In this document: piece after piece, positions 1-13,600 of the stretch
How the letters are laid out: every line of letters starts with the position of its first letter
Position numbering within the stretch: position 1 is the first letter of the stretch
Source of the DNA: Campylorhamphus procurvoides
Taxonomy: Eukaryota; Chordata; Aves; Passeriformes; Dendrocolaptidae
DNA length: 64,000 nt
Assembly: GCA_013396655.1 (NCBI GenBank)
Contig: WBMV01005052.1
Location: 248,001-312,000, forward strand
Direction: 5' to 3'
Position numbers and translations under genes: made by a program
Notes under the pieces: model-generated
What the model was told of the DNA's origin: nothing
The model's database searches: none
Seen by the model: the letters and a program-made list of their open reading frames with translations, nothing else

Positions 1-3000
1 CTTTGGGGGGATCATTGTTCTTCAGCATGCTAAACCTTTCTGTAAAACACTTATTCACATATACAACTAACACACAGTCACTAGCACAATATTTATCCAT
101 GACATTACCTTGACCGTTTGTGTCACCCTTATATGCCCAGGAGCTTGATTTTCCATCTGCATCAGTCTAACGCTGCTCTACATCAATGAGTCTCTTAATT
201 TTTGGGAAAGCATACAGGAAAAGACTAGAGGTATTTAGAATATATCCAGTATGAACCATCATCCCCATTCTAAATGTGTGATCACAGTAATGCTTTGTAA
301 AACATTCATTGTGGATAAAAAGAGACCCTTTTGAAAGGACCCAAGCCACTCAGACTTTCTAATCATTGTTACTTCGTCACAGTAGTTCTAAACCTTCCTC
401 ACTTTCTAAAGCTAAAGGACAAACACTGTTAGAAAACCTTTCAGACATATTTATATGATTTTCTTGTAAAAATAAGGTAATGCTGACTGAAGCATAATAA
501 AGTACCATAATAAAGATGTGCAAAGCATCTGCCCTTGGTCTGTGAAAGTCTTTCCTTCTGAAGATGTAAATACTTTCTTTTTTAATTTTTTCTGTGCATG
601 TTTTTGTCTAGAAGTTAATCAGATAATTGTGACAGACTTATATGAATTTTGACCTCTTCCAAAAACACTCCAGAGGACATCCCACACTGTTGGGTGAAAA
701 TAGCTCATATGACTTTTTTTTTTTCCACCTTAACATTGACAAACTGATGATGAAAAGCAGTTACTCTCCAATTCCGATTTGGCTCACATGTGCAAAGCAT
801 CTTGTCTGTTATGCCTGCCTCCCAACCACAGCACCTGCTGTAGTACAGTCCTGTGAGCTTCATCAAATACTTCCCAGTATCATACCAGCTCATCCTGTGA
901 CTCTGAAACACATCTCTGGTGTTGGCAGAAGGCCACATTGCTTTCAAAACCCTCTCTCTTCTCCCAGCCCTGGAAAAAATGTGCTTGAAAAAAATATTAA
1001 AAGATGCAGAGTTTTCCGTTTTCATTACAAACTATTCTGAGTCCGTACACTCAATCTCTATTTAAAGGAGTGTAAAATACCCTCAAGTCAATGTCCCCAA
1101 CAGTTGACTCTTCTTGGATTTCAATTATGTCACTGGAGCCTGCAGGGCTGGGCACAAGGAGGAGCTGAGGAATGACTGAATGAAACAGACCTGCCAGCCC
1201 CCTTCCAAGCCTGGTTGGAAAGATGCAAAATATCTTGACACACTTTGTCCTCTGCTACTAGTCAAAGGACACGTAGAGTTCTCTACTGATGACGGCCTTT
1301 CCTACCATAAGTCTTATAAAGCCTTTCTTATGACTTAATGTTTCAGTACCAGCCTGGCCATCTTCTCATACTAATGCTGCTACATAATCTTATGGAATTG
1401 CTGGATTGATGTGGTGCAAAAAGAGCCTATAAGCAAGGTTATAGAAAAAAGCCCATTGTTTTCTTATTTTTCAGCATTTTAAAAATATTTTTAGAATAAC
1501 TAGTCAAAACCAATTTATTAATAAATCTAAAGAATTTACTTATATGCTGTAGGCAATCTGCTGAATATGACAGATCACATTGTGTATGGACACTAGGACA
1601 GGATTTTACAGTCCCTGCTTATTCCATTCCTAAGAAACATGGGAAAGTCTCCCCAGTATGATGATTAAGAGGCTGTTCTTCAACTTGCTTTACCTACCTA
1701 CCTGCCATAAAATGGGTTTGGGGGATTAAAATAAGCTTTAGTTAATTCTAACTTTTAACTGCAGTTATGGAATATTTGACAGGGAAAAAGACTAGTAGAA
1801 ATGCTGAATCTGTATTTTCCCAATGGGCTTAGGGTATGTAGTCATAACATAATGAAAACCAAAATTCTCTATAAGAATGAATCAAGGTTTGAAATATGTT
1901 TGGTGTTGGGCAAGGTTACATTAATTTATGATGGAGAAATGATATCTTACTCCATTGTAATGCTCTTCTGGGTGGATTTTGCAGATTACAGATATGACAC
2001 AGCAGAACTTATAAATAAGATTAACTGCTTTTATAACTTCACCTTGTCATTCTTCCACAGAAATATCATGTAGTAAAAATCAACTACAGATGGCTCAATT
2101 TCCAGACTTCATAACAAGAGGCTTTTCATTATTATGCCTTCAATGTTATCAGAATGATCCCAGCTGACAATACAGAAAAAAGAAATGTGTGCACATGTAT
2201 GTGTGTTTGTACATTTGCATTAGGCATGTGTGCAAATATAGGCATCTGTACATTGCTACTGTAACTTCTGATGCCTAAAGACTGTGACTGGCCACCACGT
2301 AATCCACGTGGGTGAATTTCAAGATAGGAAAAAAATTAAGAAAGAAGACAGAAGAAGGTGGAAGAAGAAAGGTCCCGATACCCCTTCGCCCTGAGACTGG
2401 GGAAAAATCATAAACAAATGGTTGCCTCTTACCACCCTGCTCTCCTGTGGAGATCTCCCTATGCCAATTTCCTATAGCTAGCTAAAAAAAAAAACAAGCT
2501 ACTTTTCCGCCTCACCTCCCATGGGTCTGTGGAATCATAGCTGCTTGCTTCCCTGGTCGATGTGGAGGAATCCTCCGAGAAGTGCCAGCAAGGAAGAATC
2601 CCTCCAAGATGGAAGTTTCTAGATTGAGAGAAGCCAGCTCATTGATTCTACTTCCTGGCCAATGCACCGAAACTATCCCCTTTAGGCTCCTTCCTCTAAA
2701 TCTCACTTGTCCTGAGGCACTACTACAATAGGCTGTGTTGACACATTGCCATAAACATTTAGAATTCACCTTGGGGTATTTTTGCTTGGTTTTTTTTCAG
2801 TCTTGATGATTTTTCTCCTTTTTCATGGCTATAGGATGTTGTTAAATGCCACCAGATCCAGTTGGTATTTTACATTTTACCATCACACCTACCTGGAAGC
2901 ATCTTTAGTCCCTTGGTGACTAACCTTTGCTCAAAACACTCAGAGATGCCTTTTTGGTTCTACTTAGATAGAATGCAATCAAATACCAAAATTTTGCACT

Positions 3001-6000
3001 GAGGAAAAGAAACTGGCCCATTCTGCTGCCTATTATGTAGATACTTGCTTTTTTATGCTTCTATGAAGAATAACTGTAATGTGAAGAAAATGCACAAGAA
3101 ATTGATAACAAGCCCTTATACCAAGGAAATATCCATATAGAGTTGTACTCTGCTTTGCCTTTAAAATATTTCTCATATCTAAAGCATCCATTTGATTTAT
3201 CTCTTAAAGAGATATCCAAAATTAAAGGGCAATGTACTGTTTTTCATCTTTGAATACCTTATTACATTACAATGACCAGGCAACTTTCCATCTGCAGTTT
3301 TACAAAGAGATTCCTGGCTGACCTAAAATCTATATATCTTATCATTGTTGGTCGCCAAGAGCTTAGCCAGGTGAAGTAGTGCAGCTTGAGTTACTTCATC
3401 CACTTCATCCTCCTTCTGAAGTCATGCCAGCTGCCTCCTTTTGTTTTGAATGATTTGGCAGACATTAGGGAAAAAGTAAAACCTTGGCTATGCCGTGAAA
3501 CATGTCAACCTCCACTTTGCTGCAAGAACGCGGTCCCTGTCACTCACGTTGAAGGAAATTGCTATCACTGCACTTCTTATAAACTTGCCGAGATTTTCTG
3601 AGTGGTATTCAGTTAGCATGGCTGGCTGGGTCCATGAGGCATCCAGGTCAAAATAAAATCTTCTTAGAGTTTTAAGAAAACTCAGGCCCAGTCTTGGATT
3701 TGATATTGAGATTATGCCTAACTTCTGTGACTTAATTTCTTTTGTTAATCTTGTATGATCTTGATAAAATAAACAGAGACATGAAAGCCTGATCATGACA
3801 GTATTTGTTTTAAAGCGTTCATGAGGAGGATGAAAGAAAACTGAAATAGGACAGGAATGGAAATCTTACAGGGATAGCAGACCATACACATCCTGTTTGG
3901 AAATGCCATGCTCCATCAGTTATCTACTGGCTAGATCCCTGCTGAACAGAGATAGTAGGGGTAGGAAATGAGAAGCAGCAATGACTGTACAGACCTCCTA
4001 GGTGATATCTGGGACAGAGAAAAATGAAACAGCAATGTCACCTATCGAACACTCGTATTGCTATGGCAGTAATAAATTAGAAAAGGGAAGAGAAATTTCA
4101 AACTCTGAGATTAGTTTTTATCCTGGTATCTTCTGCCCAAGGGTGGACTGTGTGTAAAAATGGAGACAGCAGATGCCATTAGATTCAGAAGAATAAAAAG
4201 ACAAAATAGGAATAAAAGTGTAAGCAAACAACAAAATCTGCCCACAGATTTGTAAGTAAATATTTGAGTAAGTTGGGATTATTTTTGGCTGGTTTTCCAA
4301 GCAAGAATGTAGGCACAAAATTTCGTCCTAGTTTAAATTTCCAATTCCTTAATTCTCCGTTGATAGAAGTGCCTGATAAAAGATGTCAGAGGTGCGGAAA
4401 AAATTCCATATGAAGAGTAATTGAAACTATCTGAGATCTCATTTAGCAAGGAGAGAAATAGGAAAGACTCAGTTGGAAAGATTCAGAATAATGAATGGCT
4501 AAATGGAGACAGATAGAGCCAAGAGAGTTCCCATTTCCATGGAAGCAGTGGGCATCCTTTGAAAGTAAATAAGAGAAACCCCAAACCAGTAAAAACAATT
4601 ACATTTCTGCAAGTCAAATTGTCAGCTACTAAAACTTGTCACTACAAGGTACCATTAAAAACTTGGGAGAATTCAAAAGAAAAGTGCAGATGAAAGACTT
4701 CCTGACTTAAGTGAAGAAGAGTGGGAAAAAATAAGCCTACCCACTAGGAAAGAAACCTTCTTCTTGAAAACAGACACTAAACTTTAGCCTAATGTGTACA
4801 GGAAGAATTTTTTCCTAAAACTGTATTATTTGGTAGCTGTCAATCTACCACAAGTTCCTTTGTTGCAGACAGCATGTGACATTAACTATGGCTAGAAACA
4901 CGGGTCTTGCTCAATGGACCACTGCATAACCTTGCTTGTGTTTGTTGCACCTCCCAGGAAGATGAAATAGGTTTTGTAATTCAGAAAACACTTTTTTTTT
5001 TTTTTTGGTGGAAACTGCTCATCCCATCTTTGCCTTGTGCTGGGAAAGGGATGGACAATTATGTGATATGGGAACAGTTTTTCTCATGGCAAACCATTAT
5101 TGCATTACAATAAGTCTACTATCTTTTAAGTGTGCCTGTCTTCTTTACAGTCTTTCTATTGCTCACAGGTAACTTCTTTCCTCCTACCTGACTGTTTCTG
5201 CACTTCTTCTCCTTCCTAATCCCAGCTCGAAAGAACCATTTATGGCATGCCACAGTCTAAAGGATTAATATTATACTAAACATTGTATGATCTGTAATTC
5301 ATCCCATATTTTAAAACCAGTAAGTTTTCTTCTCTTTTTCTCACTCACCCAATCAGCAGCAGGCAAGCAACATTTCGTGCTAGCTTGGAATGTCAACTGC
5401 TTGCCAAATAAAACAAATTAAATGTCTCACTAATAAGTGTGGGGTGGGAGTGTGGGGGTAATATTTCTAACTTTTGTTTTTTGCTAAAGTCTAAAGAAAC
5501 ATTAAAACTATACTGGATATCCATAAACCACCAGGTTGAAAAGAAAGTGCTATTCCTAAGCTTTCTTCTTCAGGTGAGAAGTCGCAGATGGAGTGAGACT
5601 GAAAAGAAGAAGAAGTAGGTTCCTATTGTGTATGGGCAGCTTTTTGTGTGTATGCAACTCTATGAACTGCAGAGAGTCACAGAAGCACAAGCTGATCACA
5701 GATAAATAAAATTGCTCCCAAAAATTATCCATGGGAAGCTGTTCACAACTTCAAATGAAATGCAGATTTTGATTTCCTGTTTATTATTTGTGCTCTGTGA
5801 GTAATTGCACAATAATTATGATCTTTGTTTAGCTTAATGAATACTAATATTTATGTTTATTATCTGAAAATCAGTGTCTGAATCTTAAGAAATTTTGGCG
5901 TAAAGTTAGAGCATAGAAGATGAAAAAATATTTTCAAACGGAATGGAAAATATTGAGATAATAGTGTTTTGCAGGAATATTTTTCAAGGTTTCTTTAAGT

Positions 6001-7237
6001 TGATCACTAGATGCAACAGTGGGTAAGAACCAAAGAAAATGAAGTTCAGAAAATGTTCCAGTCAGGGAACAAGATCTCATTTAGAAGCTATATCATTTCC
6101 TGTTTCTCATACGTAGTCACCTAATAAATCATTGTCTCTCACTAGGGTCTCTCACTTTGTATAATTCCATTGTGTTTTTTATCAGTGAGACAGAAATAAA
6201 AGAGTATGAGAAATACACTTGCTCTAAGAGAAAGACTTTTTGACTGACTTATAAAAAGTACAGAAAGTGCAACAATTTACCATTCAGTGAATTTAAACTG
6301 TTCTCATAGAGATTTATTCCTTTTTCTGTTTGTGCTATGTGGTAGTAAACACACATAATCAACAAAACATAAAAAAGTAAAGGATTTTTAAACGCACAAT
6401 TTAAGCTTTTCTGAAATACCTTCTGCATTATCCCATGAAAGCTGGATCTACTGAGCCCTGGAATTGTGAGCTGGCCTCAGAATAGTGTTTGTGAGAGTTG
6501 TGAGAACACACCTGTCCCTTAGGGGGAAATGCTAATTAACATATCTACTGTTTATATAGAAATGAACTGCTATTTCTTTTCTATTTTTTTTTCTGGCTTC
6601 AATAATTAGTTATGATTGGGAAGAAAAGAACAAAATGTTAGTGGTTGTAAAGCAGTATGAAAACCAAATAAACAAACAGAAAAAAAAAACCCACCCACAA
6701 AGAAAAGCACACAAGAAAAAAAGGAAGTGGCATTTATTAAGATCTGTCTCTCCAAAGAAACTTCTAAAATGGGTCCAGTAAATCACCCAGTCTTTTCAAA
6801 TACGGGTTTTTTGTTCATGAAAGGGACTATCATCTATCAGTACAGTGTTCTCAAGTCTGCACTGAACAACATGAAAATATCTAACTGTCCAAGATAGGAT
6901 TCTTGGAAGTTAATAGACCAGAATCCAAGTGATATTTTGGACAGTATACACTGTATGTTTTGGAGAAGACTTGGAGAAGTAGAAAGGAGAAAAATCCTGT
7001 CAGCAACAGAACTATATACTTTATTAGATTTGGGTACCTAACACCTCAGTGGGAGATTCTACAGTGTTGTAACTCACTTATCTCATCTTTAAGATATAAA
7101 ATACAAAGAGACTTCTAGGACTCATTTATTGGTTTAGGAATTGTAGTTGTTATCCTAAGGTTTCCTGGAAGGTGTGAAGGCTGAAGAAGAACTAAGTATT
7201 GTGAGCTAACAAAAATGCAGTAAAATAAAATAAAATT
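1..7237. other. Unique AT-rich non-coding DNA
   Basis: No gene, RNA gene or interspersed repeat could be supported here. Open frames are short (132 codons at most, at 642-1040), occur on both strands over the same bases, and have no recognisable domain or start context. The stretch contains scattered homopolymer runs, for example a run of T at about 4992-5006, and a loose TG-rich patch near 2185-2230. Old, strongly diverged repeats could be hidden here and would not be visible by eye. Confidence 0.7.
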
Positions 7238-7262
7238 GGGGGGGGGTGGGCACGGGAGAGGG
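7238..7262 (+). other. G-quadruplex motif
   Basis: Nine Gs are followed by three GGG runs separated by loops of 1, 3 and 3 bases. This satisfies the usual G3+N1-7 four-run rule on the plus strand. It sits between an A-rich run (7221-7236) and a purine-rich GA stretch that continues to about 7290. The sequence match is direct. Whether it folds in the cell is not known, and no gene or promoter is visible beside it. Confidence 0.75.
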
Positions 7263-10200
7263 AAAGAAAGGGATAAAAGAGGAGGACTGGGAAAGTCTCT
7301 GGTTTAAGCTTCAGATGAATGCTTACTTGGCAGATGGATGGTGTTAGAATTTGACACTATAGGAATGCAAGTAGAAATGTTTTATGGGCTTTTTAGCTTG
7401 TATCACTATATAACTTCATGATGATAAAAATGAATAGTCGATTATGATGCACTGCCGTAGTATCACTCTTCTGAAGTTGGATTGTAAAAGTAACATGAGA
7501 AATTAATATAATTTGTAGCAGCTGCTTTATAAATGCACACAAAAATGGAAGTTTTCAAGGAACTTATTTTAAATGTTAAGTGTCAAGCACACTGCTAAAA
7601 GAGATATACTTGAAGGAAATAAAGTCTTGGATTTTAACAAAGGGGACAGCTTAAGACAATCTACCTGTGTTTTTCTCCAAATTGTGCTTTTTGTCATTGG
7701 TAATTTAGTAACATCTAGAAATCTCAGATCACTCAAGTTTCCTGTATTTCCCCTATGCTTGTTGTATCTTAAGTGTCCCCATCCTTTTAAGTGGGGCTTT
7801 AGGACTCATACAATGCTAATTTCTCAAAAAAATTGTGTGTTTAAGGTTAGTGATGGATAATTTTGGACAAGATGCAAAGAGCTCACTTCTCCAGAGTAAC
7901 TGGTGAACAGTCTGCAGTGCATATCTGGAGCATCCCCATCATAAATTACTCTATTGGAGAGTAAAAAATATAAAACTGCTTCAATGGCAGCTCAAACCTT
8001 TAACATATAATAAATTGATTGTTTCTTCAAAGAACTACTCACATTTTTTTTTCTGTAAGTGTCAACAACTTTTAGTTTTGTGGCAATGCATTTTTCCTTA
8101 GATTTAGTAGCAAAATTCATGCATTTGAATTTGTTCCAGTGTGTAAAAACTAACAATTTATAAAGTACGTAGATGGTTTAAAGTAAAAACTTAAATGATC
8201 AGGGACATATTTTCCAGAAATAACTGAATCTAAAATTCATGCTTGAACAGTAATTATTGTTGTCTAAAACTTTCTATTTCTCTTACTCTTTTCTAATGAA
8301 AGTCAGTAAACAACTCAAGAAAAGCGCAAATTTGAGAGGCTTAATAACTGAAATTTTGCATTATCCAAGGCATAGGGACAGCACAGTACAGGGACTCTAC
8401 ATGTGGTTTCAACAAAGTGTTTTAAATCTGACCCAAAGGCTGTTAATCCAGACTGCCTCCATGTGCTCTTAGAACAGAGCATCTCTGTTTTAAGCAACTT
8501 TGCTCTAAACCCCAGACATTTTAGGAGTTTGGCAAAACCCAATATGTGCAGTCTTTTGGAGAAGATATTTATTGAAAGTGATGAAGAAGTGTCACAATGT
8601 CAGTGTCTCCTTGGATTCAATCCCCCTTGATTTATGTTTCTTATTGTGAGAAATTGCAGTCTGGCATTTTACACAAAGCTATAACATTCCTTTCTGACGT
8701 CTTCCTAACTTCTACTGTTAAGCAGAGTAAAAACCCTCACATAATCTGATTCATATTATCTTTCCAATTATGAATAGGCACAGCTGGACCATTTTTATAA
8801 GTTTTAGTTATCTAGGACCCTCTTGCAAAAATTAACTTTTTCCCTCAAACTGTAATCATTTGGGATAATGAGTTTCTGGTCTTGAGGACTTAACTTCTGT
8901 TGATTCAGGAAAAGATTCCTAGCAGAACTGGGCCAAAATTTATGCCAAAATTATTTTGTTATTATATTATCTTCAAGAAACAGAAATTAGCTCAATCTGA
9001 AATGTTTTATTAAATTGTCCCAGTATATTTCTGCAGTGAAGGAATATCAGTTTAATGACTGAATCTTACATCACTGCTTTCTGTTGTAATTTCTTATTTT
9101 TTTTTCTGTTATTCAAGAATAAATTAATTTTATCTTAGAAAATTCCATGAACTTCAATTTTTAATCTAATTACTTGACTCAGAAGCAAGGCATTCTGTTT
9201 TGCCAGGAAGAAGGTGTGATTAACCAGAACACAAACACAAAAATTATCTATTTTAAATAGCAGCTACACAACAACAACCGAAACTAGTAATATCAAAACA
9301 AGAATGATCATCTTTTCCAGTTAAGCTAGATGTAATTATTTCCTTTAACTGTCAGTGACTCTGATGTGAGGAGTCATAAAGCAGTGATTCAGAAACTTTT
9401 AATTCTTGGTATTGGACTGTAAACACTGGAGTTTCCTCACACTAGCTGGGTATCAAAGCCAGTCTCAAAGATCCTGAAACACGACTTAATCATCCAGGCT
9501 GTTTTCGTGAAGAATGTAGGACACCCTCCAGAAACTGGTTCTTACCCCAGAGTCAGAGAAAACATCTGAAACAAATTAGTGCATCAGGAACATGCCCATT
9601 GGATAAATCGTATTTGGAAACTGGATGCAAAGGAAGTTTTTAGTGCTATCTTTGTAGTAGGATTTTGATGTCATGAAGTAACCTTGGATGTAGTGAGTTA
9701 ATTGTATCTAATTATCTCCCTTTTTACAGTAAATAGTAAAGTACTAGTACAGTAACTACTTTCAGATTTTGTGGTAAGTGGTCTACAGTAGTTCTAAGTG
9801 GCAATAAGCTAACAAAAAGAATGTGTTAGATGTTTTACTGGTATCTGTGGCATCTCAAAGATTATTGGACCTGCATAACACTTTGTCACATAATAAATCC
9901 CAACATTTAAGAATGTTGACCATGCTCTGAGGGTAAACATGAAAATTTTTGCTAACATGAAACATTTAGACTTTTTTAGATTTCTAAATCTTAGATTCAT
10001 GTGGCTCTGAACCAATGCCTCATGTTCAGTCACTGTTGATTTGTTTTTTGAACTGTTTTTTCAATTTGATGGACTAGTAGACTACAAAATAAGATTGTGT
10101 GATCTTAAGCCAGCAAACTCAGTGAACTCTCCTTTGTTTAAACTACGTTTAGGTTGAACCCTCAAATCTAGTAATAAACCATACTAACAAAAATCTTAAT

Positions 10201-10579
10201 CATGTCTGGTGCTTGACACCTTCTTTTCTCAACGCTCTTTATTGTAAATTAAATCCCCATATCTCTTCTTACTTTAAGCTATGGGTCAAGGTAATTGAAA
10301 TCAATGTGAAGAAAGGATGTTTTGACATTGTACCATTCCTAATGCTGCCAAAACAATTACATTAATCCAAAGAGATACAAAAATATGGGCTTAACTAGAT
10401 CATGGTAGGCTCAGTGGGAATCTTACACTGGGAAGACAAGAGTACAATGAGGGAAGTACACAAGTGCCAGTCAGGGAAAGCCAGGACTTTTGTGAGAAGA
10501 GGGTGGTAATATGGTAGGCATAGACAACTGAACAATTATTGAACTAAAGACAGACGAGAAGTCTTGTGTCTGAAATGTC
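7263..10579. other. Unique AT-rich non-coding DNA
   Basis: After the purine-rich tail of the G-quadruplex region, nothing recognisable is present. The open frames here (95 codons or fewer) show no family signature and overlap frames on the other strand. No CR1 3' end motif, LTR ends or tandem array was seen. Confidence 0.65.
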
Positions 10580-10641
10580 CTGACAGCCTCAGCACCCTTC
10601 TCCCTTATCTGGACTTCAGTGCTACCTTTGGAGGCTGTCAG
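10580..10641 (+). other. Compact inverted repeat (hairpin-forming)
   Basis: The 11-base arms at 10580-10590 and 10631-10641 are perfect reverse complements. A second 5-bp stem (10591-10595 with 10619-10623) continues directly inward on the left arm and is offset by a 7-base bulge on the right. The whole could fold as a 62-nt hairpin of about 16 bp with a loop of about 23 bases. It lacks the long, nearly continuous stem expected of a typical microRNA precursor, so it is listed only as a structure. Confidence 0.6.
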
Positions 10642-13600
10642 AATTAAGCTGAATTTCTGAATTTGCCTTCAGGACATCCTGTCGAGTCCTGCAAATAGAT
10701 TTAAGACAATAACACAATTCTTTCCCTTATATCCTATGCAAATGAACTTCTGCCTGTAGAGGTATTTTTTGAGTGTCTTACCCAACTGGGTGGACACCTC
10801 TCATTGTATTTCTTTGTTGACTGTAAATAAATTTTTATATGCTATGCAAATGTGCCTTTTTCTGGCAGGCATAATGGTGGTGCCAATTTGCACTGCCTCT
10901 GCATAGTTGTGAGCCCAAGCATGTAACTCAGGACAACACAACTTCTGAAATGTCATCATAAAATATAAGTGAGAGCAACAAATGGGACTCATTAGCTTGC
11001 CTTAGAAGAAAATATGTAAAAAAAAAAATTACTGCAACTGGGCATATGATCCTGGGAATATTGGACACAAATCAAATACCTTCAGTTTTGCTGACTTCAA
11101 AGGAATATGTTTGGAAAAGAAAGTAAACAAAGTTTCTCTTGGATACACTACATTCTTATGTCAAGATAATGTAAGAAAATGCTTATTTATTTTTCTTTCT
11201 AGATCTTTTTGTTCTGCTTATATAGCAAAGACCCTCAGGTCCAATAAAATGCACTTCACCCATAGATTAATCCACACCTTGTATTTTCATGTTTGAAAAC
11301 TAGCCAGTATGAAGGACAGTTTGTGTAGTCCAGTAGGAATGAAAGGAGATGGACACCCATAATACAGGAAAAGTCTATTTCATCTCTATTCTTTGTTGCA
11401 AGGATCGATCAGATGCAGCTGGAATAGCCCCTTGAAGTTTGTGCCAATTTGTTGAACAAGGCAATAGGTTTGTTAAAGTAGTTAGCAATCTCCTCTCTGG
11501 AAAAAAAAAGTTAAATAAAATAAAATAAAACCTTTTACCTCCTCTGATCCTCTGGAGTACTGCCCATTATAAGCAATAAAAATCATCCACTTCTGTTAGC
11601 TCCTCCCTGAGCAATACAAACAAAGGTGTCATCTCATGTGAAGACTTTCATATGATATTTGGATTTAATATTTTCATTTAAGAGTTCCTGCTGGAGTACA
11701 ACAGTCAACACATACTAAAATAATGATAAATATAAACAAATTGAGAAAAACAGGGATGATGAAATACCTATCATTTAGACATGAGGTCTCCTTGAAAGAA
11801 AGAACAGATACTATGCCCAAAGGACACTGTATTGTGTTTTTCTACTACAAAGGATGTTTATATTTTTATAACTCCCATGTTTGCATGACATTTGGTCAGA
11901 CACAGTGCCTTCACTGTTAAACTATCACAAAATGCATTACAGAAAGGACAGAATGAACTGTGCTTCCTGTAACATCTGACAGTGGCAGAGCAACTATTAT
12001 ATGACCTCATTAGCAGCTTATGCATGACCTTGGCCATTACAACAGGGAATGTTTGGAGAGCCACTGGACTTCATCCATAGATTTTTAGCAGAAGTGCAGT
12101 ACAAATTCTTAGTTTATTCCTTGCTGGACAGCCATCAAGGATAAGGAGAAGAGACCATAACTTCAATCCTTATGCCAATGACTGTTCCCCTAATACAGAT
12201 CTCAGCTCTGTGAGTATGCACAGGAAAAATCTCCACTTACAAAAACTACAGAAGTTTTTATTCTTTTTTTTATTATTATTTGTTTTAAACTGTCTGAAAA
12301 CAATGGCAAGCAGCTGGTTTGCATTTTTTTTTCATTGTATCACAGTATCTGACAAAAATGTTGATGAGCTCAAGTTTTGGGGCATTTTACTGTGAGTTAT
12401 GCTCAGTCTGAATTTAAGAACAGTATATATCTCCCATCATATACATGTGTGAAAAATAAGATTCCATATAAGTCGCAAATGTGAGCAGTGTCATTAATAA
12501 ATTACCACACTATTAAAAAAGCCCCACACATTTTCCTGGCTCTGCCCTGCTAGCTGTGTATGTGTCCGGCTGGTTGGACAAACCATTAGCTAAGGCTTTT
12601 ACCAGGAAGGCAGATCCATCATGCAGCCCTAAATCATATACAGCAGTCTGTCAGATGAGAGACAACCAGCTACACATTGGAAAACACTACTGTAGTGATT
12701 AGAAGTGAACACAGACCTAAGGGATTAAAACTGGTGACAGAGGAACACCTTGGTACTGCATTCCAATCTATTGCATTAGAAATTATTATAATGTGACAAG
12801 GAGCTTATGGTGCTGTAAGTCCTCGCCTTGCAGACATAGAGCCCACTTCCCACAGACAATCAGCAGCTGCCCACTTTGTGCAGATGAACAGTTCCTCTAA
12901 GATCAACAGCTTTAAACCATGATGGAGGAAGAATAGATGTGATGTACTCCAGCCAAATAAGAGGAAAATAACAATGACTGTCTGAGGAGAAGCAACTTTG
13001 CGGATAAGATTGTTGTTCATGTCATTGCTCTTATATAAAGTAGAGCAGCATTTTTTTCCCCATGAGCTGGTGAACTATTGGTGTGTATGATCATGAATTA
13101 CCTGTTGATTAGGAGCCATTTGTTGTAGCTACAGAAAGCAAATGCAGTCAAAGGTGTACTAGAAAGACATTAGCACTGTGAGCAGGTTAATAACCTTTGC
13201 ATGATGGGATGTTGTACCTCCAGATGCAGACGGCACACCAGCATCCAATTGCAGGACACAGGCAGCAACCAGTACAAGGAGTAGCAGCTTCTGAGGGGGC
13301 ACAGTTTTGTGGCTGTATTGTTAAGCCATCTGCTAGTTTTTAATTTTATGCCATAAAAAACCAGTTTCATTCTTCAGACATGAAGGAAGGATGTTGTAGG
13401 AGTGTGGTGCTTATTCTGCTAGTGTAAAGAATTTCTTTGGATTTACTTTTCTGCTGGGGCAGTGAAATGGACAGGTAATTGCTGAGGACTGCTACCTTAT
13501 AATTACAGCTGTTAAAAAAATTGTCAAGGATTACCAAAGCTTGAAAAGAAAGATAGTATGAAAAAAAATCAATAATTAAATAACAAGTTTGTTTGTTTGT

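Noticed and set aside
642..1040. 132-codon plus-strand open frame near the left end
   Set aside because: A 106-codon minus-strand frame covers almost the same bases, neither has a domain, and this length is expected by chance in 64 kb of AT-rich DNA.
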